IMG/VR virus record: IMGVR_UViG_3300005613_000009 | Location: 1-64,000 of that record | Source: a virus | Length of the DNA: 64,000 bases | Direction: 5' to 3' (one strand) | In this document: positions 44,010 through 52,775 of the stretch, one piece after another | How the letters are laid out: each line of letters opens with the position of its first letter | Position numbering within the stretch: position 1 is the stretch's first letter | Translations under genes and position numbers: made by a program | The notes under the pieces: model-generated | Told to the model about the DNA's origin: nothing | The model's database searches: none | Seen by the model: only the letters and a program-made list of their open reading frames with translations

Positions 44010-45026
44010 TTAATATCCACCTTGAAACGCCCAATATGCCGGGATATCGTTAATATCCAGTTCTGGGTGTGTATCTAAAAAACTATCAGGTTGTAGTATA
44101 AACTTTGATAAATGATACCATTGCATTGAAACCCGTTTTGGATGAAACCATTTATTAACATACTGTTGGTTATAAATAATTGGAACAGTCAATGGGTTAT
44201 GTACGAAGTAACGGACTTCTCGTTCGATATCCTGCGGAGCAGTATTCATAATGGGTAATTTAGGATAATGAGACAGATAAAATTTATTTACATAAGATAT
44301 CGTTGGAATACCTATTGACATAGCATTTATTGCATGTTGACTAAGCACACCAGTATGTAATTGATCAATATATAAATTTGTTCTATGTAATCTATCGATA
44401 TCCTCATTGAAATCTACCGATGGATCTCTGTCACAAAATTCTTTTATGACTTTCAGGTACTTATCTAATTCAGGTTCATCCGGAGTTGAAAAATGTGAAA
44501 TAGTAAAATTTACCGGCTTTCTCCATATCTTTTGTGGCATAACCATAAGATGTGGAATAGTTGTCATACTTTGGACAAGACATCGAAAAAGACTCCAATC
44601 AGCATCTACGGATGCCCAAAAACGGATTGCCATTTGATTTCTGAAATAATTACTTGCATTATCTCTTAGATGATTACCTGAAAAAATATAGATAAAATTG
44701 CTTGACCTGGATGCCAGACGGCCACAAAAAGGACATGGCATTCTTCGTGTACGATAAGAAAGATAATCTTCGATAACCGTACCACAATAACAACATTTGC
44801 CATTAGACGTATTTAAAATCAAATGGTTAAATAAATTTTTACAATTGTTGTCACTAGAATTGATACCATTCCAAATGAAATAGAAATCACAATCTTCAAT
44901 ATTTTGATCATTATAATTTGTAACAAGTTTACATGATTCAATCGGTGTGTATTTCTCCAAACTTTCTCTTAGATATCTTACGATTTGCAAATAAGTTTTG
45001 TCTAAGCATACAATAGCTGTTTTCAT
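44010..45026 (-). CDS. GT-B-like glycosyltransferase with inserted zinc ribbon
   Basis: 338 residues. The C-terminal half (LHTGVLSQHAINAMSIGIPT) has the acidic/small-residue pattern of GT4-type glycosyltransferases and aligns loosely with the products of 45076 and 47141. The N-terminal half carries KCCYCG (C78, C79, C81) and MPCPFCGR (C98, C101), a probable zinc ribbon not usual in glycosyltransferases. The gene follows 45076-46089 and precedes the methyltransferase. The exact donor and acceptor are unknown. Confidence 0.65.
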   Translation of the reverse strand: MKTAIVCLDKTYLQIVRYLRESLEKYTPIESCKLVTNYNDQNIEDCDFYFIWNGINSSDNNCKNLFNHLILNTSNGKCCYCGTVIEDYLSYRTRRMPCPFCGRLASRSSNFIYIFSGNHLRDNASNYFRNQMAIRFWASVDADWSLFRCLVQSMTTIPHLMVMPQKIWRKPVNFTISHFSTPDEPELDKYLKVIKEFCDRDPSVDFNEDIDRLHRTNLYIDQLHTGVLSQHAINAMSIGIPTISYVNKFYLSHYPKLPIMNTAPQDIEREVRYFVHNPLTVPIIYNQQYVNKWFHPKRVSMQWYHLSKFILQPDSFLDTHPELDINDIPAYWAFQGGY

Positions 45027-45075
45027 TGTGGCCTCTTATTTATACTTTAGTGTTCTTTTGTATTTTTCTGTTAAA

Positions 45076-46089
45076 CTATGTACTTATTTGTTCCCTTTCC
45101 CAAAACTCCGGAGATGGATATTTATTATCTATCTCCGGATGCATTATAAATTCAATCAAATTAATCCACATAGGAATACGTTTTTCTGCACTAAATGTAT
45201 CGACACAATACTTTCGAGTTTTTTGCCCAATGTGGATCCGTTCTTCAGGGTGTGTGATTAACCATTCGAGGTTCTCTTTGATATTATGTTTATCAGTATT
45301 GATGATAGGAGTATCAGGATAAATCGATAGATAATAGTCGCAAAGACGATTTAAGACAGGAATACCAAAGCACATTGCTTCTACAGTATTTTGACCATGG
45401 TCAAAGAAATCGATTGAATCGATAAAAATATCCGATTTTTGTTTTTGTTCCATAACTTGATCCCATGAGATACCACCCTCACCAGAAGAAAAGCACCCGG
45501 TATAAGACCATTCGATATTATAAATTTTTGCCAAGTCGTTGATCACGGCTTCAATATATTTTGTTCCTTTGATTTTCTGATTAGTTGGTGAATGATAAAT
45601 AACTAAAGTATCCGAATCAGAATTTGTATTCGTTAATGGTTTCCATCGGTTAGTATCAATAATATGTGTATTATGGTGAACTGATTGAACTAAACAGCGT
45701 GTCATGCTAAAATCGTATGCAGTTGCAGACCAGTAATAGCCGTTTTTCAATTGGTGGCCAAAAATGGCATTTGCTATATTACGAATATCTGATCCACTAT
45801 GACGAATTAAGTGATTTTGTACATTTATTTTTTTAGAAATTATATCTGATAATTGTCTGGGGATACCTTGTGCGATACAGAAAAAATCGGCATTATCGAT
45901 AAGGCTATTAATTTCATCAATTTGTTCTTTTTTCGTCATTTCAGACAAAACGATGTCTGTATTATATCCGAATGGATGATAGTTCTCAGTAATACTTCTA
46001 GCCGTATGATTAGTATATTCGTTTACAGCTTTTGACATAAGATATTGAGCGCCACCCCAATCATTTGGTGATAAAAACAAAATATTCAT
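45076..46089 (-). CDS. GT-B-like glycosyltransferase
   Basis: 337 residues from the ATG at 46089, which overlaps the end of the radical SAM gene by stop/start proximity and has AGG upstream. N-terminus MNILFLSPNDWGGAQYLMSK is typical of GT-B enzymes. IYHSPTNQKIKGTKYIEAVI and GQNTVEAMCFGIPVLNRLCD give the donor-binding C-terminal domain. It is related to 44010 and 47141, so the cluster holds three diverged copies of one family. Confidence 0.78.
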   Translation of the reverse strand: MNILFLSPNDWGGAQYLMSKAVNEYTNHTARSITENYHPFGYNTDIVLSEMTKKEQIDEINSLIDNADFFCIAQGIPRQLSDIISKKINVQNHLIRHSGSDIRNIANAIFGHQLKNGYYWSATAYDFSMTRCLVQSVHHNTHIIDTNRWKPLTNTNSDSDTLVIYHSPTNQKIKGTKYIEAVINDLAKIYNIEWSYTGCFSSGEGGISWDQVMEQKQKSDIFIDSIDFFDHGQNTVEAMCFGIPVLNRLCDYYLSIYPDTPIINTDKHNIKENLEWLITHPEERIHIGQKTRKYCVDTFSAEKRIPMWINLIEFIMHPEIDNKYPSPEFWEREQIST

Positions 46090-46102
46090 AGTGTTATACC
46101 TG

Positions 46103-46879
46103 CTATCTATTAACAACTTCTGTTGATCCTACAGTTTTCGTACCCCATTGTTCACAGGCTGAACAAATTTCATCAGGATAATTATCCCTGATTTGCTGAT
46201 ATCCATCCCCATTCCAGACTTCTTGGATTGAATTATCTCGAACGTTCATAGGTTTGTCTGTCATCCAATTATGGCAACATCTTGATACATTACCTGTATA
46301 GTCTATTGTAATATCTGTTACCAATTTTGGACAGAACCTACGATTTTCTCTTCCACCGATTGATCCCAGTTGACCATTCGATGAATGCTTATCGTATATC
46401 CGGATAACATCTACATATTTTCTCATATCTTGTATCTTTGATTCTGTAGTTTCTCCCTTGACAACGGATATCTGGATCCGAGGTTTGCTGTTTTTTCGAT
46501 ACTTATTAAGAAGTTTAACAGCCTTTACGGCATCTTCCGTATGATAACTAATAGATACAAAATCAAACAATAAAACCATATCAAGATATTTTTCAACTAA
46601 GATACCATTAGTGGCAAACTGTATTTCTTTAAACTTATGGATAGTATATGCCAACATCGGTTTGACCATTGGATGGAGCAGACTTTCTCCCCGCCAAAAC
46701 GGAACAAGCGTAATGTTTTTATGGGCTATTTCATCAATGATCTGTTTCCATAGATAAAAATTCATAAAACCGACCGGATCTGTCATAAATCTTCGAGGAC
46801 AAACTGAACAGTTTAAATTGCATGCATTTGTAATTTCTATGGTAACACGACTTGGAAACATAGTAGTTGTATCTTTCAT
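46103..46879 (-). CDS. Radical SAM/SPASM-type enzyme
   Basis: 258 residues. C20-x3-C24-x2-C27 (ACNLNCSVC) binds the radical SAM 4Fe-4S cluster. The C-terminus has further cysteines in RFCPK, SRCCHNWMT and ICSACEQW, a SPASM/twitch-type auxiliary cluster domain, and ends IQEVWNGDGYQQIRDNYP, common in this family. These enzymes modify peptides, sugars or cofactors; in a sugar cluster, dehydrogenation or epimerisation of a sugar is possible. No precursor peptide gene was seen nearby. Confidence 0.88.
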   Translation of the reverse strand: MKDTTTMFPSRVTIEITNACNLNCSVCPRRFMTDPVGFMNFYLWKQIIDEIAHKNITLVPFWRGESLLHPMVKPMLAYTIHKFKEIQFATNGILVEKYLDMVLLFDFVSISYHTEDAVKAVKLLNKYRKNSKPRIQISVVKGETTESKIQDMRKYVDVIRIYDKHSSNGQLGSIGGRENRRFCPKLVTDITIDYTGNVSRCCHNWMTDKPMNVRDNSIQEVWNGDGYQQIRDNYPDEICSACEQWGTKTVGSTEVVNR

Positions 46880-46921
46880 GGTAATTTTAAACCTTTGAAC
46901 AAATTAAAAATGTTTTCTTTG

Positions 46922-47137
46922 TTAATCCTTAGCCAATCTTGCTTCGTTATTTCTAGCTTTAATTATTTGGTTCTGGGCCTTTCTTACACGATACTGGGCT
47001 GCAGCCTCTGAACATCCCATAACAAGACCAATTTGGTTGTAAGTGATTCCACTGATTCTTAACAATAGAGCCCTGAAACTATCTTCATGAATAACTACCC
47101 TATTTGCAGAGAACACCCTTTGTTTTTGTTTTGCCAT
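46922..47137 (-). CDS. Small HTH protein (sigma-region-4-like)
   Basis: 71 residues. ALLLRISGITYNQIGLVMGC followed by SEAAAQYRVRKAQNQI is a helix-turn-helix like that of sigma region 4 or LuxR-type regulators. The gene is tucked between glycosyltransferase genes with only 3 bases to the upstream stop. It may regulate the cluster or a late promoter. Confidence 0.65.
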   Translation of the reverse strand: MAKQKQRVFSANRVVIHEDSFRALLLRISGITYNQIGLVMGCSEAAAQYRVRKAQNQIIKARNNEARLAKD

Positions 47138-47140
47138 ATG

Positions 47141-48145
47141 TTATTTACTCTTTTGAGAAAACTTAACAATCCTATTTCCGTTAATGATATAATCGTATAA
47201 CCAAATATATTGATCAACAGCCTTAATCGGATCGCAATTTTGCCTAACCCACATTCTACCTTTCTTTCCAATTGATAAAATTTCACTACGATTTTCAAGG
47301 AAATACACGATTACGTCTTTGAGTGTTTTTTCCGTAACCGAAACAACAGGATTGTCCGGATAACAACTCATAACCAGATTGCTGACGGAACACAGGACAA
47401 CCTGTTCCATTGCCATAGATTCGATAGCAGACAATGCAAAACGGCCAACAGATATTTGATCAAACAACATATGTGCTTGTTGTTTTTGTACGAGGCATTC
47501 CTCGTTTGAAAGGCCTTCAAGTAGGATGAGTTCAATCGGATAATCTTTTTGCAAATCATCTATTATCGATAGAAACAAATCTGTTTTTTTGAAAGCTCTG
47601 TTTGTAGGTGAGTGAACTATTTTGATAGGTGTGTTAGAATCTAAAATGTTTGAAAATGATATTTCATGCCATGGACAAACTTTGTCCACATCAAACATAT
47701 CTGGGAAGTGATAAAACATAGGACCTGCATCTTCGAGCATTGTTGCATCTACCCAACTAATACCTTTAATTCCGGTCTGTTCATGCATATTTTTGATTTG
47801 AGGGCGATTATTCCTGAGATACGATCCATAATATTGAATGACACAATTCTTGGAATTCAAAATATTTTCAAATTTAACATCTCCAAAATTAATAGGTTGC
47901 CGTCCAATATGAAAAAAATCACCTTTTTTGACAACATCCTGTGCTGCTTTAATTGCTTTAGGATCTGCAATCTTTGTAGTCGCATCTTTGACTAAAACGA
48001 TATCTGTGTCATAGTTTAGATAATCCCCAACAATAATAATACACCTGGCTTTATGAATCGTATATTCATTAATTAACCTGGCAAGCATTGTTAAATTACC
48101 TGCAATATCATAATCACTGCATATAACAATATTCATAGGGTGCAT
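47141..48145 (-). CDS. GT-B-like glycosyltransferase
   Basis: 334 residues. MNIVICSDYDIAGNLTMLAR is a GT-B-like N-terminus; IKIVHSPTNRAFKKTDLFLS and FALSAIESMAMEQVVLCSVS match the donor domain of the paralogue at 45076-46089. Start at 48145 follows AAAGG; an in-frame ATG lies 9 bases in. Target unknown. Confidence 0.72.
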   Translation of the reverse strand: MHPMNIVICSDYDIAGNLTMLARLINEYTIHKARCIIIVGDYLNYDTDIVLVKDATTKIADPKAIKAAQDVVKKGDFFHIGRQPINFGDVKFENILNSKNCVIQYYGSYLRNNRPQIKNMHEQTGIKGISWVDATMLEDAGPMFYHFPDMFDVDKVCPWHEISFSNILDSNTPIKIVHSPTNRAFKKTDLFLSIIDDLQKDYPIELILLEGLSNEECLVQKQQAHMLFDQISVGRFALSAIESMAMEQVVLCSVSNLVMSCYPDNPVVSVTEKTLKDVIVYFLENRSEILSIGKKGRMWVRQNCDPIKAVDQYIWLYDYIINGNRIVKFSQKSK

Positions 48146-48147
48146 AT

Positions 48148-48543
48148 CTAATTTTTACCTTTCAAATGTTTTATATTTTTCTCTCTTAAATAATTGCGGA
48201 TTGTTGTTTCGCTGACACCCAATACCCTATGCATTTTTTTTATAGTCATTTTATTGATTTGTTCTTTTGATAAAGTACGACAAAGATCTCGTTTAGGTGT
48301 TCTTATATTATTGGCACCACCATGTTTATGTGATCTTTTTATGTTATAGCCATCCAAGCGGCGGTATATATATATCCTGGAAACACCTAGTTGGTTTGCT
48401 ATTTGACTTGCGGTAAATTTTTTTATCAAAGTAGACAACATTTCTTGTTCGCTTTGAAAATTAGTATTGTACATATTGTTATACATAACAATATATTCTT
48501 CCCAGTTAATTATAGTTGGATATTTGTTTTCCCTCGATACCAT
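48148..48543 (-). CDS. HTH DNA-binding protein with two HTH units
   Basis: 131 residues. FTASQIANQLGVSRIYIYRR and TIKKMHRVLGVSETTIRNYL are two well-formed helix-turn-helix segments joined by a basic linker. It may be a regulator or a site-specific binding protein. The ribosome binding site is weak. It lies between the WbpB-like and glycosyltransferase genes. Confidence 0.68.
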   Translation of the reverse strand: MVSRENKYPTIINWEEYIVMYNNMYNTNFQSEQEMLSTLIKKFTASQIANQLGVSRIYIYRRLDGYNIKRSHKHGGANNIRTPKRDLCRTLSKEQINKMTIKKMHRVLGVSETTIRNYLREKNIKHLKGKN

Positions 48544-48562
48544 TTAACCATTACTTTTTTTA

Positions 48563-49438
48563 TCAAGTTGGGTCATTAGCTTGATGAGTCCCTATATGTC
48601 TTAGTTGTGAACACAACGTAACGGCAGGTAGTACTTCATCTATGCCAAATCCATTACCATCTATAATTTTTTGGTAACTAAGAGTATGGAGATCTTTAAA
48701 ACCTTTAGACAACTCAAATTCTTTTCCGTTTAGGGTTAATAAACGTTTCGGAAGATAATTTTTTTCGATGCTCAATATAACCTTTATTACAAACATACCG
48801 ATTCTGAATTGTCCTATGGCTTTTCTTGGTTCTGTATACCATGATAAGACAGAACAAGAACCACCAAATAACCATAGTAGCAAATCAAACAAATGAATCC
48901 CTATATTGGTAGCAATTCCACCTGATTTTTCTATATTTGTTTTCCATGAATAATCGTACCAACAACCACGTGGCGTATAATATTCAAGTGATGCTACTTT
49001 TGCCAAACAATCAATATTGTCTGATATTTCTTGTTTTACCTGTAAAGCGGTTTCACTCAAACGAAGCTGTAAAATATTCCAAACTTTGCGACCACTTGAT
49101 AATTCAAGCTCTTTTAATTTGTCTATATTCTTTGGATTTAGTGTTAGAGGCTTTTCACAAATGGCATTAGCCCCAATTCGTAATGCAAACCTGCAATGTG
49201 CGTTATGGAGATAATTAGGTGAACAAATCGAGACATAATCGATTTTTTGATCCGAACAAAATCTATCAAACCGTTCAAACTCACGAAAATATAAAGCATC
49301 TGGAAAATATGAATCAAGGATGCCTACATTGTCATGAGGATCTATGCAGGCAATCAATTCACCGCCTACATCTTTGATGGCTTTCATATGTCGTTTTGCG
49401 ACAAATCCAGCAGCACCAATTAAAACAAATTTTTTCAC
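48563..49438 (-). CDS. wbpB: UDP-GlcNAc-uronate 3-dehydrogenase-like oxidoreductase (WbpB/WlbA)
   Basis: 291 residues from a GTG at 49438, set by AAGGAG upstream. FVLIGAAGFVAKRHMKAIKD and DYVSICSPNYLHNAHCRFAL, then EKP near residue 95, NILQLR and GGIATNIGIHLFDLLLWLFG track the WbpB/WlbA family closely (my recollection of the family, not a search). That enzyme oxidises UDP-N-acetylglucosaminuronic acid at C3 before transamination. The Gfo/Idh/MocA fold is certain; the exact substrate is probable. It is the last gene (3' to the RHH gene) of a run likely controlled by the RHH operator. Confidence 0.85.
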   Translation of the reverse strand: MKKFVLIGAAGFVAKRHMKAIKDVGGELIACIDPHDNVGILDSYFPDALYFREFERFDRFCSDQKIDYVSICSPNYLHNAHCRFALRIGANAICEKPLTLNPKNIDKLKELELSSGRKVWNILQLRLSETALQVKQEISDNIDCLAKVASLEYYTPRGCWYDYSWKTNIEKSGGIATNIGIHLFDLLLWLFGGSCSVLSWYTEPRKAIGQFRIGMFVIKVILSIEKNYLPKRLLTLNGKEFELSKGFKDLHTLSYQKIIDGNGFGIDEVLPAVTLCSQLRHIGTHQANDPT

Positions 49439-49450
49439 TTAAATATCTCC

Positions 49451-49618
49451 TTACATTTTTTTATTTAAAGATGTGGTAGATGCATTTTTGAAATAAAATA
49501 TCACCGTTTTTTTAAGGAATTCAGGAACCGTTATTTCTGCGTCTACCGCTGCTTTGCGTATTAGCTTATGCAGATCCATCGGCACATTTTTCCATAAAAT
49601 TGATTTCGTGTGAGTCAT
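49451..49618 (-). CDS. Small ribbon-helix-helix DNA-binding protein
   Basis: 55 residues, ATG at 49618. The layout KNVPMDLHKLIRKAAVDAEI then VPEFLKKTV is that of RHH (Arc/CopG-type) regulators: a short strand, then two helices. A 15-bp inverted repeat overlapping its promoter lies 6 bases upstream of the start, so autorepression is likely. The ribosome binding site is weak (GGGTGATT) and lies inside the operator arm. Confidence 0.7.
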   Translation of the reverse strand: MTHTKSILWKNVPMDLHKLIRKAAVDAEITVPEFLKKTVIFYFKNASTTSLNKKM

Positions 49619-49624
49619 GATTTA

Positions 49625-49671
49625 ATCACCCATAGCGTAAATTTGAAGTCACTTTATACGCTATGAGTGAT
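49625..49671. promoter_or_regulatory. Operator: 15-bp inverted repeat upstream of the RHH gene
   Basis: ATCACCCATAGCGTA (49625-49639) and TACGCTATGAGTGAT (49657-49671) are reverse complements except for one base, separated by 17 bases. The centres are 32 bases apart, about three helical turns, so dimers would sit on one face. The distal arm lies between -35 and -10 of the promoter, the proximal arm just before the RHH start. Confidence 0.75.
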
Positions 49672-49679
49672 TTTGTCAA
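49653..49679 (-). promoter_or_regulatory. Candidate promoter of the RHH gene
   Basis: On the minus strand a perfect TTGACA (49679-49674) and TATAAA (49658-49653) are separated by 15 bases, a little short. The operator arm lies between them, which fits a repressible promoter driving the RHH gene and probably the WbpB-like gene and sugar cluster. Confidence 0.55.
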
Positions 49680-49728
49680 GCACTTTTTTAAGATTGTAAG
49701 AATTCTTAGAAGTGTAAAGTGGTAGGGA

Positions 49729-50649
49729 TTATGCAGCTTTTTTCATTTTGATAATTCGTTTGGCTTGACCATCTTCGCTTAGACCTGAAAGGTCACCAAT
49801 ATCTTCACCAATTGTCTTAACAGCATATGCAAAATCTTCAGCAACTACCGCCGAAGACTTTAACTCTTTTGCAGTAACTTCGTTCATAACATCTTTTAGT
49901 TCTTCGACTTTTTCTTTGATTTCGTCGATATCAAATAATGACGCAATAGCCTCATATTCATCGATAAGCTTAAACGGTTTCTTCAGTGTAGCCGATGTAA
50001 TTTTTCCGGAACCATCAATGATACGAGATGAAATTTCTTTACAATTTTCAATGATTGCATTTTGCGCGTCTTTGATATAGACCTCTTTCAACTCTTCAAT
50101 GCTTTTTTTGTAATCATTAACACACTCATTTTTGATATCAATTAATTCATCAGGGTCGGCCTGATTAACTTTTGTAGTACCGATTTCAAACACAACGACC
50201 TTTATCTTGAAAGCTTTTCGGATTTTTTCAGGTGTCGGCCAATCAGCGTTTCTCAGCTCCGGATACAACATTTCCCGTTCTTTACGGATATTGTCATATT
50301 CTCCAAGAAAGTTTTCAACATTTTGTTTCATTTCATCGATATATCCATCTACACCTACTTTAGTCATAGCAAGATTTTTATTAGGAATTGCTCGAACACC
50401 ACGAAGGATAAACGGTTTTCCCATTTTTTTCAGAAAACCTGTAAGTTTAGTCCTGGGGCGATTTAATATGACCCTTTGTTCATAAGGTAACATCTCCTTA
50501 GTTCCAAGTTTAAAAATAGATGATATCTCATCCTCTGTTTTCCCTATATCTTCAGGCCTAAGCTTGTCCTTTCCAGACCAACCAGATGAAGATATGGCCC
50601 AAAGTGTGCAATTTTCCATTAAGGTTTGTTCGGTATTTATTTCTGGCAT
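49729..50649 (-). CDS. DUF3150-family protein
   Basis: 306 residues. MENCTLWAISSSGWSGKDKL and the following KLGTKEMLPYEQRVILNRPR track the DUF3150 family of phages and integrative elements. The middle is a long charged helical region. Function unknown; the family is often encoded next to AAA ATPases, as here (51145-52713). Strong AAGGAG ribosome binding site. Confidence 0.72.
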   Translation of the reverse strand: MPEINTEQTLMENCTLWAISSSGWSGKDKLRPEDIGKTEDEISSIFKLGTKEMLPYEQRVILNRPRTKLTGFLKKMGKPFILRGVRAIPNKNLAMTKVGVDGYIDEMKQNVENFLGEYDNIRKEREMLYPELRNADWPTPEKIRKAFKIKVVVFEIGTTKVNQADPDELIDIKNECVNDYKKSIEELKEVYIKDAQNAIIENCKEISSRIIDGSGKITSATLKKPFKLIDEYEAIASLFDIDEIKEKVEELKDVMNEVTAKELKSSAVVAEDFAYAVKTIGEDIGDLSGLSEDGQAKRIIKMKKAA

Positions 50650-50687
50650 ATTATTTCTCCTTTCCTTTTCTGTATAATATTTATAAT

Positions 50688-51056
50688 TTAAGTCTTATTT
50701 TTGATTTTAGACATCATTTTTTCAAGATCATTTAATACACCCATTTTTTCCTGTATTTGATTAACTAATGAATCTTTTGTTTTAATGTTTTGAAACATTT
50801 GCAAACCAACATCTGACAACCATTCAGAAGCAACTTCACCAACCGATGTATCAGTGTCTCTTGCGCAACCATAAAGGATTTTCCAGACAAGTCTTGGGAT
50901 GGATATATAAACCGGGATAGTATCTTCATATAAAAAATCACTTTCATCGACTGTGATTTGAAAATTAACTTTTGTTGTTGGTTTCATAAACCGTTTCATA
51001 AAATCTTGCTGTGTATACTTATGGCTTTTAACCTTTAACTTTTTAAGATCTTCCAT
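50688..51056 (-). CDS. Hypothetical protein
   Basis: 122 residues, not recognised. Basic N-terminus (MEDLKKLKVKSHKYTQQDFM), a central hydrophobic strand set (TIPVYISIPRLVWKILYGCA) and a coiled C-terminus (LVNQIQEKMGVLNDLEKMMS). AAAGGA precedes the start. It lies between the DUF3150 and AAA genes and may work with them. Confidence 0.6.
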   Translation of the reverse strand: MEDLKKLKVKSHKYTQQDFMKRFMKPTTKVNFQITVDESDFLYEDTIPVYISIPRLVWKILYGCARDTDTSVGEVASEWLSDVGLQMFQNIKTKDSLVNQIQEKMGVLNDLEKMMSKIKNKT

Positions 51057-51107
51057 AAATGTCCTTTCAAGAAAAAGTAAAAAAAATATATATCTTATTT
51101 ACAAAAC

Positions 51108-51123
51108 AACAGATAAAAAAAAT
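51108..51123. repeat. Recurrent AACAGATAAAAAAAA motif, copy 1
   Basis: AACAGAT followed by an A-run in the gap between the AAA gene and the next gene; on the transcribed strand it reads TTTTTTTTATCTGTT, 52 bases before a start. One of five copies in gaps of this region. Confidence 0.55.
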
Positions 51124-51144
51124 AAAAAAATAAGTCTGTTAAAT

Positions 51145-52713
51145 CTAAGCAAATTCGCCAAGGCTTGGTTTGGTTTTCCATCCTTTGTTTACCTTACGCA
51201 TAGCAGTTACATGCTGAAGTTCCTCTTGTTGTTCTTCACTGGCCCAAACACAAATACTTTTAGCCTTGCTTCGAATTTTGCTAATCTGTTTTCCAATAGC
51301 CTCATTTGATGGAATAAGATATTTTCTAGCTTTGTCTACATCGCAGTTCAACATAGCCATATTTCTTGCAAGCTTCGCGATGTCAGCACCGGAAAATCCA
51401 GTAAAATCGTAACCATTGGGAATTTTTACTTCATATTGTTTACTCCAAATTTTAGCAATGTCTTCAGCCTCTTTCTGGCTTGGCAAATCTACAAAGAATA
51501 TGATATCCATTCTTCGAACAAGTGCTCCACCAGTAACATGCACAAAATCATCAAGGTTGTTTAAGGTTAGATAATAAAACGGTTTAATCTTTTTTTCTTC
51601 TCTTTTGTCCCATTCGATTAAAAATGTTTGAACAATTCGTTGTCCAACACCACTGTCAAGGTCGCCTGATCCGCTACCTGAAATACATTTGTCAAACTCA
51701 TCCAAGATAACAAATGGATTTCCCATGGCATTAACAATTTTGAACATCTCTGAAAGGCGTTTTTCAGCATCTCCTTGGTATTGGCCTCTAACCCCATTGA
51801 GGTTGGCAAACAAACATGCTAAATTCATTTCGTTGGCAATAACTTTACCTGCCAGTGTTTTCCCACATCCTGGAACACCGTATGTTGCAACAGCCATAGA
51901 CAACGGATCGTTAATAGTATCCTTAAGCCATTTAAGAACTTTTTCATTTCCGGCGATATGCTCACTAGTTTCTTTTGGAGTAATATATGTTAAAATAGAT
52001 GAGCTATTTAACTTCGATGCCTTTTCATTTAGAATGATTTTATTTTCAATTTCTGCTTTTTCCGCCAAGCTGTAACCGATTGCATTTTTTGCACCTTCTT
52101 CTGTTAGGCCTAACATCGATTTCACAACTGTTTCTGAATCTTCTGGGACATCTATATTATTGTCCTTACACATAATCCTTAATATATTTTTTAACTCTTT
52201 AGTGTTAGGCATATCAAATTCAATCGGTTTGATATCATTTGAGAGTGCAAACGGAATAAATTGCTTAGCAGACAAAAACACAACCATTTGTTCCGATTTA
52301 ATTAATTGCTCCTTAATATTGATAGCACTTCTAACGACCTCAACTTTTTCAAAGAATTCGTGGAAATCATGCATAAAAATGATAGAAGATACTGGCATAA
52401 GCTTCAAAACATTAAATGCTACAACAGGATCTTGGACCTTTTCAGCATTAGGTGGAGCTGGAATCTGAAGATTAATGGAAGAAATTTCACCGGTTTCTAG
52501 GTAATCAGCAAAGCCGTTGATAGCAACATTATACCAAACCCATTCTTTTTTATCACCATTCGGATTTTGAATCGTTCGAAATCCTTCAACAATATCCCAT
52601 CTAAAAAAATGAATTTCTTTACTGATCTTTTCCCTGTAAAATCTGATACACCGTTCTTCTTCTGTAGTAGAACAATATAAGAACGGGTATCTTGCTGCAT
52701 GATATGATTCCAT
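51145..52713 (-). CDS. Ycf46-like AAA ATPase
   Basis: 522 residues. The N-terminal ~240 residues form a helical/Rossmann-like region. The AAA core has Walker A GVPGCGKT (near 278), Walker B FVILDEFDK (near 331) and an arginine-finger-type GGALVRRMDIIFFVDLP. The C-terminal lid follows (FSGADIAKLARNMAMLN). The layout resembles Ycf46-type AAA proteins of cyanobacteria and phages. DUF1257 (Ycf35-like) and DUF2997 proteins are also encoded here, the same trio seen in plastid-type gene sets. Substrate unknown. Confidence 0.82.
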   Translation of the reverse strand: MESYHAARYPFLYCSTTEEERCIRFYREKISKEIHFFRWDIVEGFRTIQNPNGDKKEWVWYNVAINGFADYLETGEISSINLQIPAPPNAEKVQDPVVAFNVLKLMPVSSIIFMHDFHEFFEKVEVVRSAINIKEQLIKSEQMVVFLSAKQFIPFALSNDIKPIEFDMPNTKELKNILRIMCKDNNIDVPEDSETVVKSMLGLTEEGAKNAIGYSLAEKAEIENKIILNEKASKLNSSSILTYITPKETSEHIAGNEKVLKWLKDTINDPLSMAVATYGVPGCGKTLAGKVIANEMNLACLFANLNGVRGQYQGDAEKRLSEMFKIVNAMGNPFVILDEFDKCISGSGSGDLDSGVGQRIVQTFLIEWDKREEKKIKPFYYLTLNNLDDFVHVTGGALVRRMDIIFFVDLPSQKEAEDIAKIWSKQYEVKIPNGYDFTGFSGADIAKLARNMAMLNCDVDKARKYLIPSNEAIGKQISKIRSKAKSICVWASEEQQEELQHVTAMRKVNKGWKTKPSLGEFA

Positions 52714-52750
52714 GATCTCCTCCTGACAAATTTATTTAGTTTTTAAAAAA

Positions 52751-52765
52751 AACAGATAAAAAAAA
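52751..52765. repeat. Recurrent AACAGATAAAAAAAA motif, copy 2
   Basis: Lies in the 62-base gap before the AAA ATPase gene, 38 bases before its start. The gap is otherwise AT-rich with an AGGAGG ribosome binding site. Confidence 0.55.
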
Positions 52766-52775
52766 TATACCCATT

